A stretch of 64,000 nt of DNA from Desulfoferula sp040751985 (GTDB taxonomy: Bacteria > Desulfobacterota > Desulfarculia > Desulfarculales > Desulfarculaceae). The position numbers were made by a program, and so were the translations under genes. This document shows, piece by piece, positions 56,358 through 64,000 of this stretch. The notes under the pieces are model-generated. The model did no database searches, was not told the DNA's origin, and worked only from the letters and a program-made list of their open reading frames with translations. The DNA lies in contig JBFMFU010000072.1 of the NCBI GenBank assembly GCA_040751985.1, positions 107,783 to 171,782 of the forward strand. The letters run 5' to 3'. Within the stretch, counting starts at the first letter, position 1; every line of letters starts with the position of its first letter.

Positions 56358-58121
56358 ATGGCTAGAACGGAGCGCTGGTGGCGGCTGGGGTGGGCGGCGA
56401 TTGCCTTGATTTGTCTGCTGCTGGCCGGCTGCGGCCAGGACAAGCCGCCGGCCAAGGGCCAGTCCGCGGCTACGCCGGAGCTGTTGGCCGCGCAATGCCG
56501 GGATGCCGTGGGCCAGCCCCGGGTGGAGCGCATCTCCCAGCACGTCTGGGCGGCGCTGGGCTTCGACCTGGCCAACGTGGTGCTAATCCAGACGCCCCAG
56601 GGCAACGTGATCGTGGACACGGCCATGAGCCCGGCCCGGGCCCAGGAGATAAAAAAGGCCCTGGAGGCCAAGGCCGGACCGGGTCCGGTGATCGCCGTGA
56701 TCTACACCCACAGCCACATCGACCACGTGGGCGGGGCCGCGGTGTTCGCCGCGCCCGGCGTGCCCATCTGGGCCAGCGCCGCCCTGCCCGAGCACCTGCT
56801 CAAGCAGTACTCCCTGTTCCTGCCCATCGAAAGCGTCCGGGGCAGCCGGCAGTTCGGCCGCCGGGTGGGGTTGGCCGACCTGCCCTGCTCGTCCATTGGT
56901 CGCCGGCCGGACCTGAAGGCCGCGGCCCAGAGCGGGATGCTCTTGCCCACCCACACCTTCCGCGGCCGCCAGACCCTGGACTTCGGCGGCTTCAAGCTGG
57001 AGCTGGTCGAGGCCCACGGCGAGACCCATGACCAGCTCTTGGTCTGGGTGCCCGCGGACAAGACCATCGTGGCCGGCGACAACTTCTACTGGACCTTCCC
57101 CAACCTCTACACCATCCGCGGCACCAGCCCGCGGCCCATCTCGGAGTGGATAGCCTCCCTGGACCGCATGCGCCGCCTGGCCCCGGAGCACCTGATCCCC
57201 ACCCACACCAAGCCCCTGCACGGTGCGGCCGCCATCAACGCCGCCCTGACCAACTACCGCGACGCCATCCAGTGGGTGCGCGACCAGGTGGTGCGCGGGG
57301 CCAACCAGGGCCGGGACCTGGACACCCTGGCCGAGAACATCAAGCTGCCGCCGCACCTGGCCGAGCTGCCCTACCTCAAGGAGCTCTACGGCCAGATCGA
57401 TTGGTCGGTGCGGGCCATCTACACCAACAACCTGGGCTGGTTCGACGGCCGGGCCGACCGGCTCTACCCCCTGCCCAAGGCCCAGGCCGCCAGCCGGGAG
57501 GTGCAGCTCATGGGCGGGCCGGCCAAGGTCATGGACCTGGCCCGGCAGGCCCTGGCCAAGGGCGATACGCGCTGGGCCGTGCATCTGTTGGCCAAGCTCG
57601 CCGACAGCGGGCTCATGCAGGACCAGGCCGCGGCGCTGAGGGACCTGCAGGCCCAGGCCTACCAGGGCCTGGCGGCCACGGTCTTCAACACCAACGGCCG
57701 GGCCTATCTGCTGGAGACGGTGCAGGAGCTCAGGCAGGGCCTGGTCCAGCCGGCCAAGGCCCACATGGACCCCCGCATGGTGCAGCAGGTGCCCCTGGAG
57801 GCCATCTTCCGGGTGCTGCCCAGCAAGCTCAAGCTGAACCAGGCCATGGACGTGCACGAGTCGCTGGTGTTCGTTTTCCCCGACGTCAAAGAGCGCTTCG
57901 TGGTCACCCTGCGCCGGGGCGTGGTGGAGGTGGTGCAGGGCGAGCCCCTGCCCGGCACCCCGCCGCCGGTGGGCGTGGTGACCATCCAGGCCCGGGACTA
58001 CCGCCGAATGATCTTCGGCCTGGAGGGGCCGCTGGCCCTGTACGCCAAGGGCAAGGTGTCCGTGCAGGGAAGCTGGCTCAAGGTGCTGGCCTTCCTGCGG
58101 CGCTTCGAGACCAAGGGGTGA
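56358..58121 (+). CDS. Alkyl sulfatase (metallo-beta-lactamase type III), lipoprotein
   Basis: 587 residues. A signal ending in the lipobox LLAGCG (cysteine near residue 31) makes it an exported lipoprotein. The zinc site THSHIDHVGG is near residue 117; further ligands lie in EAHGETHDQL and AGDNFYW. A dimerisation domain and a C-terminal SCP2-like domain complete the SdsA-type architecture. It would release sulfate from alkyl sulfates outside the cytoplasm. ATG follows AAGGAGAGG. It is alone, upstream of an IS fragment. Confidence 0.9.
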   Translation: MARTERWWRLGWAAIALICLLLAGCGQDKPPAKGQSAATPELLAAQCRDAVGQPRVERISQHVWAALGFDLANVVLIQTPQGNVIVDTAMSPARAQEIKKALEAKAGPGPVIAVIYTHSHIDHVGGAAVFAAPGVPIWASAALPEHLLKQYSLFLPIESVRGSRQFGRRVGLADLPCSSIGRRPDLKAAAQSGMLLPTHTFRGRQTLDFGGFKLELVEAHGETHDQLLVWVPADKTIVAGDNFYWTFPNLYTIRGTSPRPISEWIASLDRMRRLAPEHLIPTHTKPLHGAAAINAALTNYRDAIQWVRDQVVRGANQGRDLDTLAENIKLPPHLAELPYLKELYGQIDWSVRAIYTNNLGWFDGRADRLYPLPKAQAASREVQLMGGPAKVMDLARQALAKGDTRWAVHLLAKLADSGLMQDQAAALRDLQAQAYQGLAATVFNTNGRAYLLETVQELRQGLVQPAKAHMDPRMVQQVPLEAIFRVLPSKLKLNQAMDVHESLVFVFPDVKERFVVTLRRGVVEVVQGEPLPGTPPPVGVVTIQARDYRRMIFGLEGPLALYAKGKVSVQGSWLKVLAFLRRFETKG

Positions 58122-58228
58122 GCCGCTCGCAGGTGAGGCCGATGCACGGCGCTTGTGCGCTAAAATAAATTTAACTACTTGATATATTTTACTATAATGC
58201 CTTCAGTCGATCATTCTGGAGGTATGAA

Positions 58229-58774
58229 TTGCCCAGTCGATTTAAAAAACCCGGCATTGGCTTCCTGGACCTGGCGGTTTCTCAGCTGAAAAAGGCTAAG
58301 ACCTTTTTAAATGACGTGGAGCGGATCGTCGATTGGGCTCCCATCGAGAAGCTTCTAAAGAAAAAGCTTCGCCGTAACCAGGATGCGGTGGGCAATCCCG
58401 CCTACCCCCCGCTGGGCATGTTCAAGGTGCTTTTGCTCCAGCGTTGGTACAATCTCAGCGACCAGGGCATGGACGACGCCCTGGCCGACAAGGGCTATGC
58501 CAGTGCTGACAACCGGACAAGGCTGGAGAAGGCCGGCATCACCGACGGGATCATGTACAAGGCCGCCAGGGGCAGAAAACTGTCCGAGGCCCAGAGGCTC
58601 ATGAACCGGGTGATCAGCGGCTTGCGGGGAAAGGTGGAAAGGGCCTTCGGCACCTTGAAGCGGGATTATGGCTTCCACCGGGCCAGGTACATGGGCAGGC
58701 TGAAGGTCCAACTGGAATTCCTGCTCAATGCCATGGCCTTCAACCTCAAGAAGGCGGCCCTCATGCTGGAGTAG
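58229..58774 (+). pseudogene. IS5-family transposase with internal in-frame deletion
   Basis: 181 residues remain of about 330. The N-terminal part (FKVLLLQRWYNLSDQGMDDAL) joins directly to the C-terminal part (ADKGYASADNRTRLEKAG, then GLRGKVERAFGTLKRDYGFHRARY). The middle, with the first two acidic residues of the DDE site, is gone, so it cannot transpose. The first codon in this frame is TTG; an ATG behind GGAGG is out of frame. TATAAT at 58193-58198 and an AT-rich lead may be the IS's own promoter. I could not define terminal inverted repeats. Confidence 0.85.
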
Positions 58775-59128
58775 TGTGCCCCGAGAGTGAAAAACGCCCC
58801 CGGACAGGCCCAAACGGCCTGATTGGGGGCAAGGAAGAGGCCTACATCAGGGTCTTCTCCTTCGTTCATAGCCAAAAACAGGGAAAAACCAAGGCGGGAA
58901 ATCAAACACGGAATTTATGCATCAGCCTCCAAGGAGCTTTAGGTAATGCAGGTCTACTTGAGAAACTCAAGGGGCAATAAGCCTCGAAAGCGCCTTGTGG
59001 GCCTAGTGACTATTTACCAAGTGCTCATTGGAATCGTTGGTGGTTTTGCCCTCATTGTCCAGGCTCTCAGAGGTAAAGGTTAGCTGCCGCTTAAATCCGG
59101 GCTCACCCTCCACCTTGCAGGTCCCCGC
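58775..59128. other. Non-coding stretch beyond the IS fragment
   Basis: 354 bases, locally less GC-rich. It holds the minus-strand terminator at 58796-58830 and otherwise no gene I can support. A 68-codon frame at 58774-58980 has no recognisable motif and is probably IS flank. Confidence 0.6.
58796..58830 (-). terminator. Rho-independent terminator on the minus strand
   Basis: Nested stems GCCCCC/GGGGGC and CAGGCC/GGCCTG (internal loop GGA/ATT, five-base apical loop); on the minus strand a GTTTTTC run follows. It may end the TauE transcript 300 bases after its stop. Confidence 0.65.
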
Positions 59129-60058
59129 CTACCCCCCGAAATACTCCAGCAGGTACTTGGCCGCGGTGCCGACGAGCACCGCCACCAGCATGGCCTTGAT
59201 GTAGCTGGCCTTGACCAGGCGCTGCATGCGCGCCCCGCAGTACATGCCGGCCAGGCCGCCCACCCCGAACAGTGCCCCCAGCAGCCAGTCCGGGGCCACG
59301 GCCAGATGCCCGGCGTAGAGCGGCGCAATGGCCTGGTAAAAGGCCACGCCCACCACGCTGGTGACAAAGGTGCCCATGAGGGCCGCGCCGGCCACCGCGT
59401 GCACCGGCAGGCCGTACACCGCCACGAAGAAGGGCGCCACGATGGACCCGCCGCCGATGCCGTAGGTGCCGCCCACGATGCCCACGGCCAGGGACAGGGC
59501 GAAGATGCCCAGGGTGGAGCAGGCGTAGGTCTGGCCGGCGAAGTTGAAGCACAACTGCCGCCAGGTGATGGTGCACTGGTCCACCACGAAGGCGGCGGGG
59601 GGAGCCGGCGCGGCCCCGGCTGGGGCCGAGGCAGGCTTGCCTGGGACCGCGCCCTTTTGCCAGCCGCGGACCAAGTCCCAGAGCATGCGCCCGCCGATGT
59701 ATAAGAGCACGCAGCCCACGAAGGCCTTGAAGGGCCGGGGGTCGGGCAGCCAGGCGAGGCGGATGACACCGCCCAGCACCACGCCGGGCAGGGTGCCCAC
59801 GATCACCACCCAGGTCAGGGGCCAGACCATGCGCCCCTCGCGCAGATAGCGCCAGACGCCCGAGGGGATGGAGACGATGTTAAAGACCAGGTTGGTGGGG
59901 CTCACCGCCGGCGAGGTGAAGCCCAGGAAGCTCATCTGAAAGGGCAGCAGCAGAAAGGCGCCGGACACCCCGCCCATGGAGGTGAAAAAGCTGACCACGA
60001 AGGCCACCAGGGGCGGCAGCCAGATGGGGCAGTCCACGCCGGAGACGGCAAAATGCAC
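59129..60058 (-). CDS. TauE/SafE-family sulfite exporter-like membrane protein
   Basis: 309 residues with about eight hydrophobic helices in two repeats (MGGVSGAFLLLP and GIVGGTYGIGGGSIVAPFF, the paired glycine-rich family motifs). Members export sulfite, sulfoacetate or other organosulfur compounds. The sulfatase upstream and the sulfate-reduction genes elsewhere make sulfite or sulfate-related transport plausible. It has its own promoter and is monocistronic. Confidence 0.87.
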   Translation of the reverse strand: MHFAVSGVDCPIWLPPLVAFVVSFFTSMGGVSGAFLLLPFQMSFLGFTSPAVSPTNLVFNIVSIPSGVWRYLREGRMVWPLTWVVIVGTLPGVVLGGVIRLAWLPDPRPFKAFVGCVLLYIGGRMLWDLVRGWQKGAVPGKPASAPAGAAPAPPAAFVVDQCTITWRQLCFNFAGQTYACSTLGIFALSLAVGIVGGTYGIGGGSIVAPFFVAVYGLPVHAVAGAALMGTFVTSVVGVAFYQAIAPLYAGHLAVAPDWLLGALFGVGGLAGMYCGARMQRLVKASYIKAMLVAVLVGTAAKYLLEYFGG

Positions 60059-60092
60059 AGGCGCAACCTCGCTTGGGAGTAAGGCTCAGGTG

Positions 60093-60121
60093 AGCATAAT
60101 CAAAAGCGGCCCGGTCGGCAA
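60093..60121 (-). promoter_or_regulatory. Promoter of the TauE gene
   Basis: Minus strand TTGCCG (60116-60121), 17-base spacer, TATGCT (60093-60098). Confidence 0.45.
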
Positions 60122-60151
60122 GCGTTAGGCTCGCCCTGGGCGGGTCCGGAC

Positions 60152-60613
60152 TCAGCGGCGGGGCGGGGCGGCTGGGGCCGGGGCCGCGGGCGGGGCCAGC
60201 CAGATGGTCACGGCGCAGAGGTCCGCCCCCTGGCGCTCGCTCTCGGCCCGGCAGCCGGGGCCCTGGGTCCGCGCCCGGCAGGCCAGCAGGCGGGGCCCGG
60301 TCTCCCAGCGGTTGACCACCTCCACCTCGGCCCGGCACAGGGGCGCGAAGCTGGCCCGCTCCACGAAGGCCAGGCGGTAGCGGTGGGTGGCGGGCTGGCC
60401 GTGCGGGGCCGGGTTGCGGTCGGCCAGGAACACCAGCTCCTGGGGTGCCACCCGCAGGTCGCGGGCCAGGGGCTGGGGGCCCTTGACCTGGCCCAGCACC
60501 TCCCTGGCGCCGCCGTTGTGCACCATCACCGACAGGTAGGTGGACTGGGCCAGGGCCGGCAGCGCGGCCAGGACCAGGGCCAGGGCCAGGAGATGAGCCA
60601 GTATCCTGCGCAT
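60152..60613 (-). CDS. Small secreted protein, unknown function
   Basis: 153 residues. A signal peptide MRRILAHLLALALVLA ends near ALAQ (cleavage about residue 23). The mature part has four cysteines and a Pro/Ala-rich tail; no family recognised. I chose the ATG at 60613, which has AAGGAGGG upstream, over a longer frame starting at 60784. It lies upstream of the TauE gene on the same strand, 93 bases away. Confidence 0.65.
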   Translation of the reverse strand: MRRILAHLLALALVLAALPALAQSTYLSVMVHNGGAREVLGQVKGPQPLARDLRVAPQELVFLADRNPAPHGQPATHRYRLAFVERASFAPLCRAEVEVVNRWETGPRLLACRARTQGPGCRAESERQGADLCAVTIWLAPPAAPAPAAPPRR

Positions 60614-60971
60614 GCGCCCTCCTTTGCCTGCGGTGGGGCCGGCTTCGCCCCAGATTGTAACCCCTGGGGCCGGCCAGGGGGGAAAAACCTCCCCCGCGCT
60701 CCGGGAAAGGGCCGGCGGCCGGCATATGACAATATCAGAGCAAAAGTAAGTTGTTGGTGTGGATTGCGGCGTTTGCTGATACACTTGCCGCCGAACAAGA
60801 GGCTTTTCGTCCTTCAGCCTCGCGTGTACGCGCCTCGGCCCGGCCCCCCTTCTTCTTACACCAGGGGTCGAGACGCCTGACCCGCCCCTAGCGTCCCACC
60901 ATTGCCGCGGCCTCTAGGGTCAGTGGTCCCACACCCGAAGGATTGCACAGCTCGCTGGGGACGGATGACCC
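60614..60971. other. Divergent intergenic region before fabH
   Basis: 358 bases between the secreted-protein gene and fabH. It has a CCCCTGG/CCAGGGG hairpin at 60661-60680 and an AT-richer tract near 60724-60790. No promoter pair stands out and no gene is supported. Confidence 0.55.
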
Positions 60972-61979
60972 ATGCAGGGTGAAATGTATCGCAGCAAGGT
61001 AATGGGCACCGGGTCCTACACCCCGGAGGCCATCGTAACCAACCAGGACCTGGAACGGGTGGTGGACACCAGCGACGACTGGATCACCCGCCGCACCGGC
61101 ATCAAGCAGCGCCGCATCGCCACCGGCGGCCTGAACACCTCGGACCTGGCCGCCCGCGCCGCGGGCCAGGCCCTGGAGGCCGCCGGCCTGCCGGCCGAGG
61201 AGCTGGACCTGGTGGTGGTGGGCACGGTCACCCCGGACCGCCAGTTCCCCTCCTGCGCCTGCGTCTTGCAGGAGAAGATCGGGGCCCGCCGGGCGGCCAG
61301 CCTGGATGTATCGGCCGGCTGCTCGGGCTTCATCTACGCCCTATCGGTGGCCAACAACGCCATCCGCTGCGGCGAGGCCAAGCACGCCCTGGTGGTGGGG
61401 GCGGAGGTGCTTTCCTCGGTGACCAACTGGAGCGACCGGGGCACCTGCGTGCTGCTGGGCGACGGAGCCGGGGCCGTGGTGCTGGGCCGCACCCAGGAGG
61501 ACACCGGCATCCGCTCCATCCACCTGCGCTCCGACGGCTCCTTCGGCGACCTGCTCTACGCCGTGGACCAGTGCGGCGGCCGGCCGGGGCTGGGCATCCT
61601 GCCCGACGCCCACCAGCTCAAGCCCTACTACCTGGTCATGGACGGCCGCAAGCTGTTCAAGAAGGCGGTGGAGTGCCTGGAGGAGATCACCCTCTGGACC
61701 CTGCAGAAGGCCGGGGTGGAGGTCTCGGATCTGGCCCTGCTGGTGCCGCACCAGGCCAACATCCGCATCATCAACGCCCTGGCCCAGCGCCTGGGCCTGG
61801 CCCAGGAGAAGGTCTACACCACCATCGAAAAGTACGGCAACACCTCCTCGGCCTCCATCCCCATGGCCCTGAACGAGGCGGCTCGGGGCGGGCGGCTGGC
61901 CCCCTGCGACAAGCTGCTCATGGTCACCTTCGGCGCCGGGCTCACCTGGGGGGCCTCGCTGGTGGAGTGGAGCCTCTGA
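60972..61979 (+). CDS. fabH: 3-oxoacyl-ACP synthase III
   Basis: Initiates fatty acid synthesis by condensing acetyl-CoA with malonyl-ACP. 335 residues. The Cys-His-Asn triad is seen in VSAGCSGFIY (around residue 115), VPHQANIRI (around 258) and EKYGNTSSASIP. The start at 60972 precedes an in-frame ATG at 60984 (MYRSKV), which is also possible. It overlaps plsC by one base, linking acyl chain start to phospholipid assembly. Confidence 0.95.
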   Translation: MQGEMYRSKVMGTGSYTPEAIVTNQDLERVVDTSDDWITRRTGIKQRRIATGGLNTSDLAARAAGQALEAAGLPAEELDLVVVGTVTPDRQFPSCACVLQEKIGARRAASLDVSAGCSGFIYALSVANNAIRCGEAKHALVVGAEVLSSVTNWSDRGTCVLLGDGAGAVVLGRTQEDTGIRSIHLRSDGSFGDLLYAVDQCGGRPGLGILPDAHQLKPYYLVMDGRKLFKKAVECLEEITLWTLQKAGVEVSDLALLVPHQANIRIINALAQRLGLAQEKVYTTIEKYGNTSSASIPMALNEAARGGRLAPCDKLLMVTFGAGLTWGASLVEWSL

Positions 61980-62728
61980 TGCAGGCCCTCCTGCGGACCG
62001 GGCGGCGGCTGCATCTCACGGCCCTGCAGGCCTTCATCCTGCTGCAGACCATCATCTGGTCCGTCATCTCCCTGTCGCTGTTTTTGCTGGACTCCAGCGG
62101 CGGCCTGACCCACCGCTACGGCGCCCGGCCCTGGGCCCGCATCCTGCTTTGGGCCAGCCGGGTGCAGGTGGAGCTGCGGGGGGCGGAGAACCTGCCCCGG
62201 CCGGGCCAGGGGCCGCTGGTGCTGGTGTGCAACCACCAGAGCATGTTCGACATCCTGGCCCTGCTGGCCGCGGTGCCCCTGGACTTCAAGTTCGTGGTCA
62301 AGAAGGAGCTGGGCCGGGTGCCCCTGTGGGGCCAGGCCATGAAAAAGGCCGGCTACATCTTCGTGGACCGGGGCGAGTCCGGCCAGGCCGGCCAGCTCAT
62401 GCGCGAGGCGGTGGCCAAGATCAAGGCCGGCAGCGCGGTGCTGTTCTTCGCCGAGGGCACCCGCTCGGCCGACGGCAGCCTGGGCCAGTTCAAGCGGGGG
62501 GCCTTTGTGCTGGCCGCCCTGGCCGGGGCCGACGTGGCGCCGCTGGCCATCCAGGGCTCGGCCGCGGTGCTGCCCAAGAAGAGCCTCAATATCCGCCCCG
62601 GCCGCATCACGGTCACCGTGCTGCCCCTGATCAGCGACCCGGCGGTGAAAAAGAACTCCCGCCTGCTCATGCAGCAGGTGCACCAGGCCCTGTCCCAGAT
62701 CCTGCGCCCGCAACCCGCCGCCGCCTGA
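61979..62728 (+). CDS. plsC: 1-acyl-glycerol-3-phosphate acyltransferase
   Basis: Acylates lysophosphatidic acid to phosphatidic acid at the inner membrane. 249 residues. An N-terminal hydrophobic segment (about 15-40) is followed by the acyltransferase motifs NHQSMFD (H-x4-D near residue 82) and FFAEGTRS (around 158), then APLAIQGS. The ATG overlaps the fabH stop (TGATG). Confidence 0.95.
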   Translation: MQALLRTGRRLHLTALQAFILLQTIIWSVISLSLFLLDSSGGLTHRYGARPWARILLWASRVQVELRGAENLPRPGQGPLVLVCNHQSMFDILALLAAVPLDFKFVVKKELGRVPLWGQAMKKAGYIFVDRGESGQAGQLMREAVAKIKAGSAVLFFAEGTRSADGSLGQFKRGAFVLAALAGADVAPLAIQGSAAVLPKKSLNIRPGRITVTVLPLISDPAVKKNSRLLMQQVHQALSQILRPQPAAA

Positions 62729-62748
62729 GCGCCCCGCCCCGAAATGGT

Positions 62749-62777
62749 TTGCCGCTTCGGTAGCCTATCTCTATAAT
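62749..62777 (+). promoter_or_regulatory. Promoter placing the RNA start at the next ATG
   Basis: TTGCCG (62749-62754), 17-base spacer, perfect TATAAT (62772-62777), six bases before the ATG at 62784. No ribosome site is present. Confidence 0.6.
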
Positions 62778-62783
62778 CTTGCC

Positions 62784-64000
62784 ATGAGGGCGAGGCCCCA
62801 AAAGCGACCCTGGACGCGGCGGCTGGCGCTATTAGCGGTGGGGGCGTGGCTGGCCGCGGCCGCCGCCTGCGCCACCGCGCCCGCCCGGCCCGCGCCGCCG
62901 CCGGAGCCCCCCAGCAAGCGCGTGTGCCTGTGGCTGTTCTGGAGCAAGGACCCGGCCATCATCAAGCAGGCCCAGGAGATGATGCGCCAGGGCCAGCCCT
63001 TCCAGTTGGTGGCCATCGGCCTGGTGCGCAGCAACCCCCGCCTGGCCTCCACCAACGCCGACTGCACCGACACCAGCAAGCTGGAGCCCCAGGTGACCGC
63101 GGCCCTGGCCGAGCTGAGGCTGGGCCAGGTGAGCAAGCCCATCCCCCTGAACCAGGGCCTGGCCCTGGCCATGCGCACCAGCGACCGCTTCCGGCGCGAG
63201 GCCAAGGCCTACTTCGACCGGCGCCTGTACAAGCAGGCCATCGACTCCCTGCGCCTGGACCTGGAGCTGCACCCGGCCGCGGTGGGCTCCTGGCACCTGC
63301 TGGCCCTGTCCCTGGCCGCCACCGGCCAGCGCCAGGAGGCGGTGAAGGCCTTTGACCGGGCCCTGGAGTGGAGCCCGGACGACCCGGCCCTGCTCAGCGA
63401 CAAGGCCACCACCCTGCAGAGCCTGGGCCGCGGGGCCGAGGCGGTCAAGCTCTATCGCGAGGCCCTGGCCCGGCAGCCGGACAACCCGGTGTACCTGAAC
63501 AACCTGGCCTGGGCCCTGGTGCAAGAGAACCAGGACCTGGAGCAGGCCGAGAGGCTGGCCGCCCGCGCCGCCCGCCAGGCCCCGGACCAGGTCTCCATCT
63601 GGGACACCCTGGGCCAGGTGCAGCAGGCCCGCGGCCGCCACGCCCAGGCCGTGATCAGCTTCTACACCGCCGCCCGCCTGAACCCCAAGTATCCGCGCAT
63701 CCAGGAGCGCCTGAACCGCAGCCTGCTGGCCCTGCGGCCCGATGAGGTGGCCCGGCTGGTGCCCTCCCTGGCCGCGGCCATGACCCCGCCGCCGGCCCCG
63801 GCCGCCAAGGCCGCGCCGGCCCCGGCCGCCAAGCCCAAGCCCAAGGCCGAGTCATCGCTGCTGCCGCCGGTGCGCACCGGCTGGAACAGCGCGGCCGCCG
63901 CCGCGGAGCCGAGGCCGCCGCTGCTGTCCGCGCCCGCGCCGGACAAGCCGGCCCCGGCCGCGCCCAAGCCCAAGCCGCGGCCCAAGCCAAAAACCACGCC
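62784..64000 (+). CDS. TPR-repeat lipoprotein with parvulin-like region (C-terminus outside window)
   Basis: At least 405 residues; the frame is still open at the window end. The signal peptide (RRLALLAVGAWLAAAAAC) ends in a lipobox-like cysteine near residue 29. Residues about 50-130 resemble a peptidyl-prolyl isomerase fold (ELRLGQVSKPIPLNQG), then at least four TPR units follow (for example AIDSLRLDLELHPAAVGSWHLLA and AVKAFDRALEWSPDDPALL), then an Ala/Pro/Lys-rich tail. Probably an envelope assembly or scaffold protein. The start fits a leaderless transcript. Confidence 0.83.
   Translation, partial: MRARPQKRPWTRRLALLAVGAWLAAAAACATAPARPAPPPEPPSKRVCLWLFWSKDPAIIKQAQEMMRQGQPFQLVAIGLVRSNPRLASTNADCTDTSKLEPQVTAALAELRLGQVSKPIPLNQGLALAMRTSDRFRREAKAYFDRRLYKQAIDSLRLDLELHPAAVGSWHLLALSLAATGQRQEAVKAFDRALEWSPDDPALLSDKATTLQSLGRGAEAVKLYREALARQPDNPVYLNNLAWALVQENQDLEQAERLAARAARQAPDQVSIWDTLGQVQQARGRHAQAVISFYTAARLNPKYPRIQERLNRSLLALRPDEVARLVPSLAAAMTPPPAPAAKAAPAPAAKPKPKAESSLLPPVRTGWNSAAAAAEPRPPLLSAPAPDKPAPAAPKPKPRPKPKTT

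Noticed and set aside
58774..58980. 68-codon frame after the transposase fragment
   Set aside because: No ribosome site or motif; probably IS-flanking sequence overlapping a minus-strand terminator.
60614..60784. N-terminal extension of the small secreted protein
   Set aside because: It would bury the signal peptide 57 residues inside, while the ATG at 60613 has a consensus ribosome site.

Overview
The window is high-GC, densely coding DNA from a bacterium that looks like an anaerobic, sulfate-reducing member of the Desulfobacterota (former Deltaproteobacteria), possibly near the Desulfarculales. That placement is inference. It rests on two sulfate adenylyltransferase genes, a methylenetetrahydrofolate reductase cluster with MetV, a giant HdrA and MvhD, two selenocysteine-encoding TGA codons, a siroheme/heme operon, an ETF-linked lactate dehydrogenase-type operon with a ferredoxin-fused EtfA, and many PAS sensor kinases. 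I saw no rRNA, tRNA or CRISPR array.

Layout. 1-994: end of a sugar aminotransferase gene. 1143-4111: two different sat genes in tandem behind one good promoter and a long structured leader. 4144-6832: three cell-surface polysaccharide genes. 6854-8405: rnc, then a higBA toxin-antitoxin locus with a palindromic operator. 8488-15712: a CBS membrane protein, a disulfide oxidoreductase, the siroheme/ccsA/hemA operon and small genes. 15769-20940: a five-gene TetR-controlled operon (regulator, TPP enzyme, BASS transporter, epimerase, SDR). 20964-29335: a ferredoxin-nitroreductase, a HAMP membrane protein, an 8-PAS hybrid kinase, a diguanylate cyclase and a cyclase-family hydrolase. 29399-30805: thiolase with a candidate operator. 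30972-38649: a sigma-54 activator, then a near-consensus -24/-12 promoter driving usp, a DASS anion transporter, two cytidylate-kinase-like proteins, a response regulator and a histidine kinase. 38763-42615: more two-component genes.

42612-50007 is the most notable region. On the minus strand the order is metF-like, hdrA/nfnB fusion, mvhD, metV, metF, tightly spaced or overlapping. The hdrA fusion and mvhD each contain one in-frame TGA exactly where their families have a conserved cysteine, and each TGA is followed at the right distance by a SECIS-like hairpin. Together the genes encode a predicted NAD(P)H-using, possibly electron-bifurcating methylenetetrahydrofolate reductase of the Wood-Ljungdahl methyl branch. 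The upstream metF paralogue has lost two of three catalytic positions.

50396-56191: a PaaK-like gene, an ACT-domain gene, then an FAD-linked 2-hydroxyacid dehydrogenase with etfB and ferredoxin-etfA. 56358-60613: a lipoprotein alkylsulfatase, an internally deleted IS5-type transposase, a TauE sulfite-exporter homologue and a small secreted protein. 60972-64000: fabH, plsC and the start of a TPR lipoprotein that looks leaderless.

The genes fit together as sulfate activation (sat), siroheme supply for sulfite reduction, C1 reduction through the acetyl-CoA pathway, lactate or 2-hydroxyacid oxidation, and sulfite/sulfate handling, under dense two-component and c-di-GMP control.
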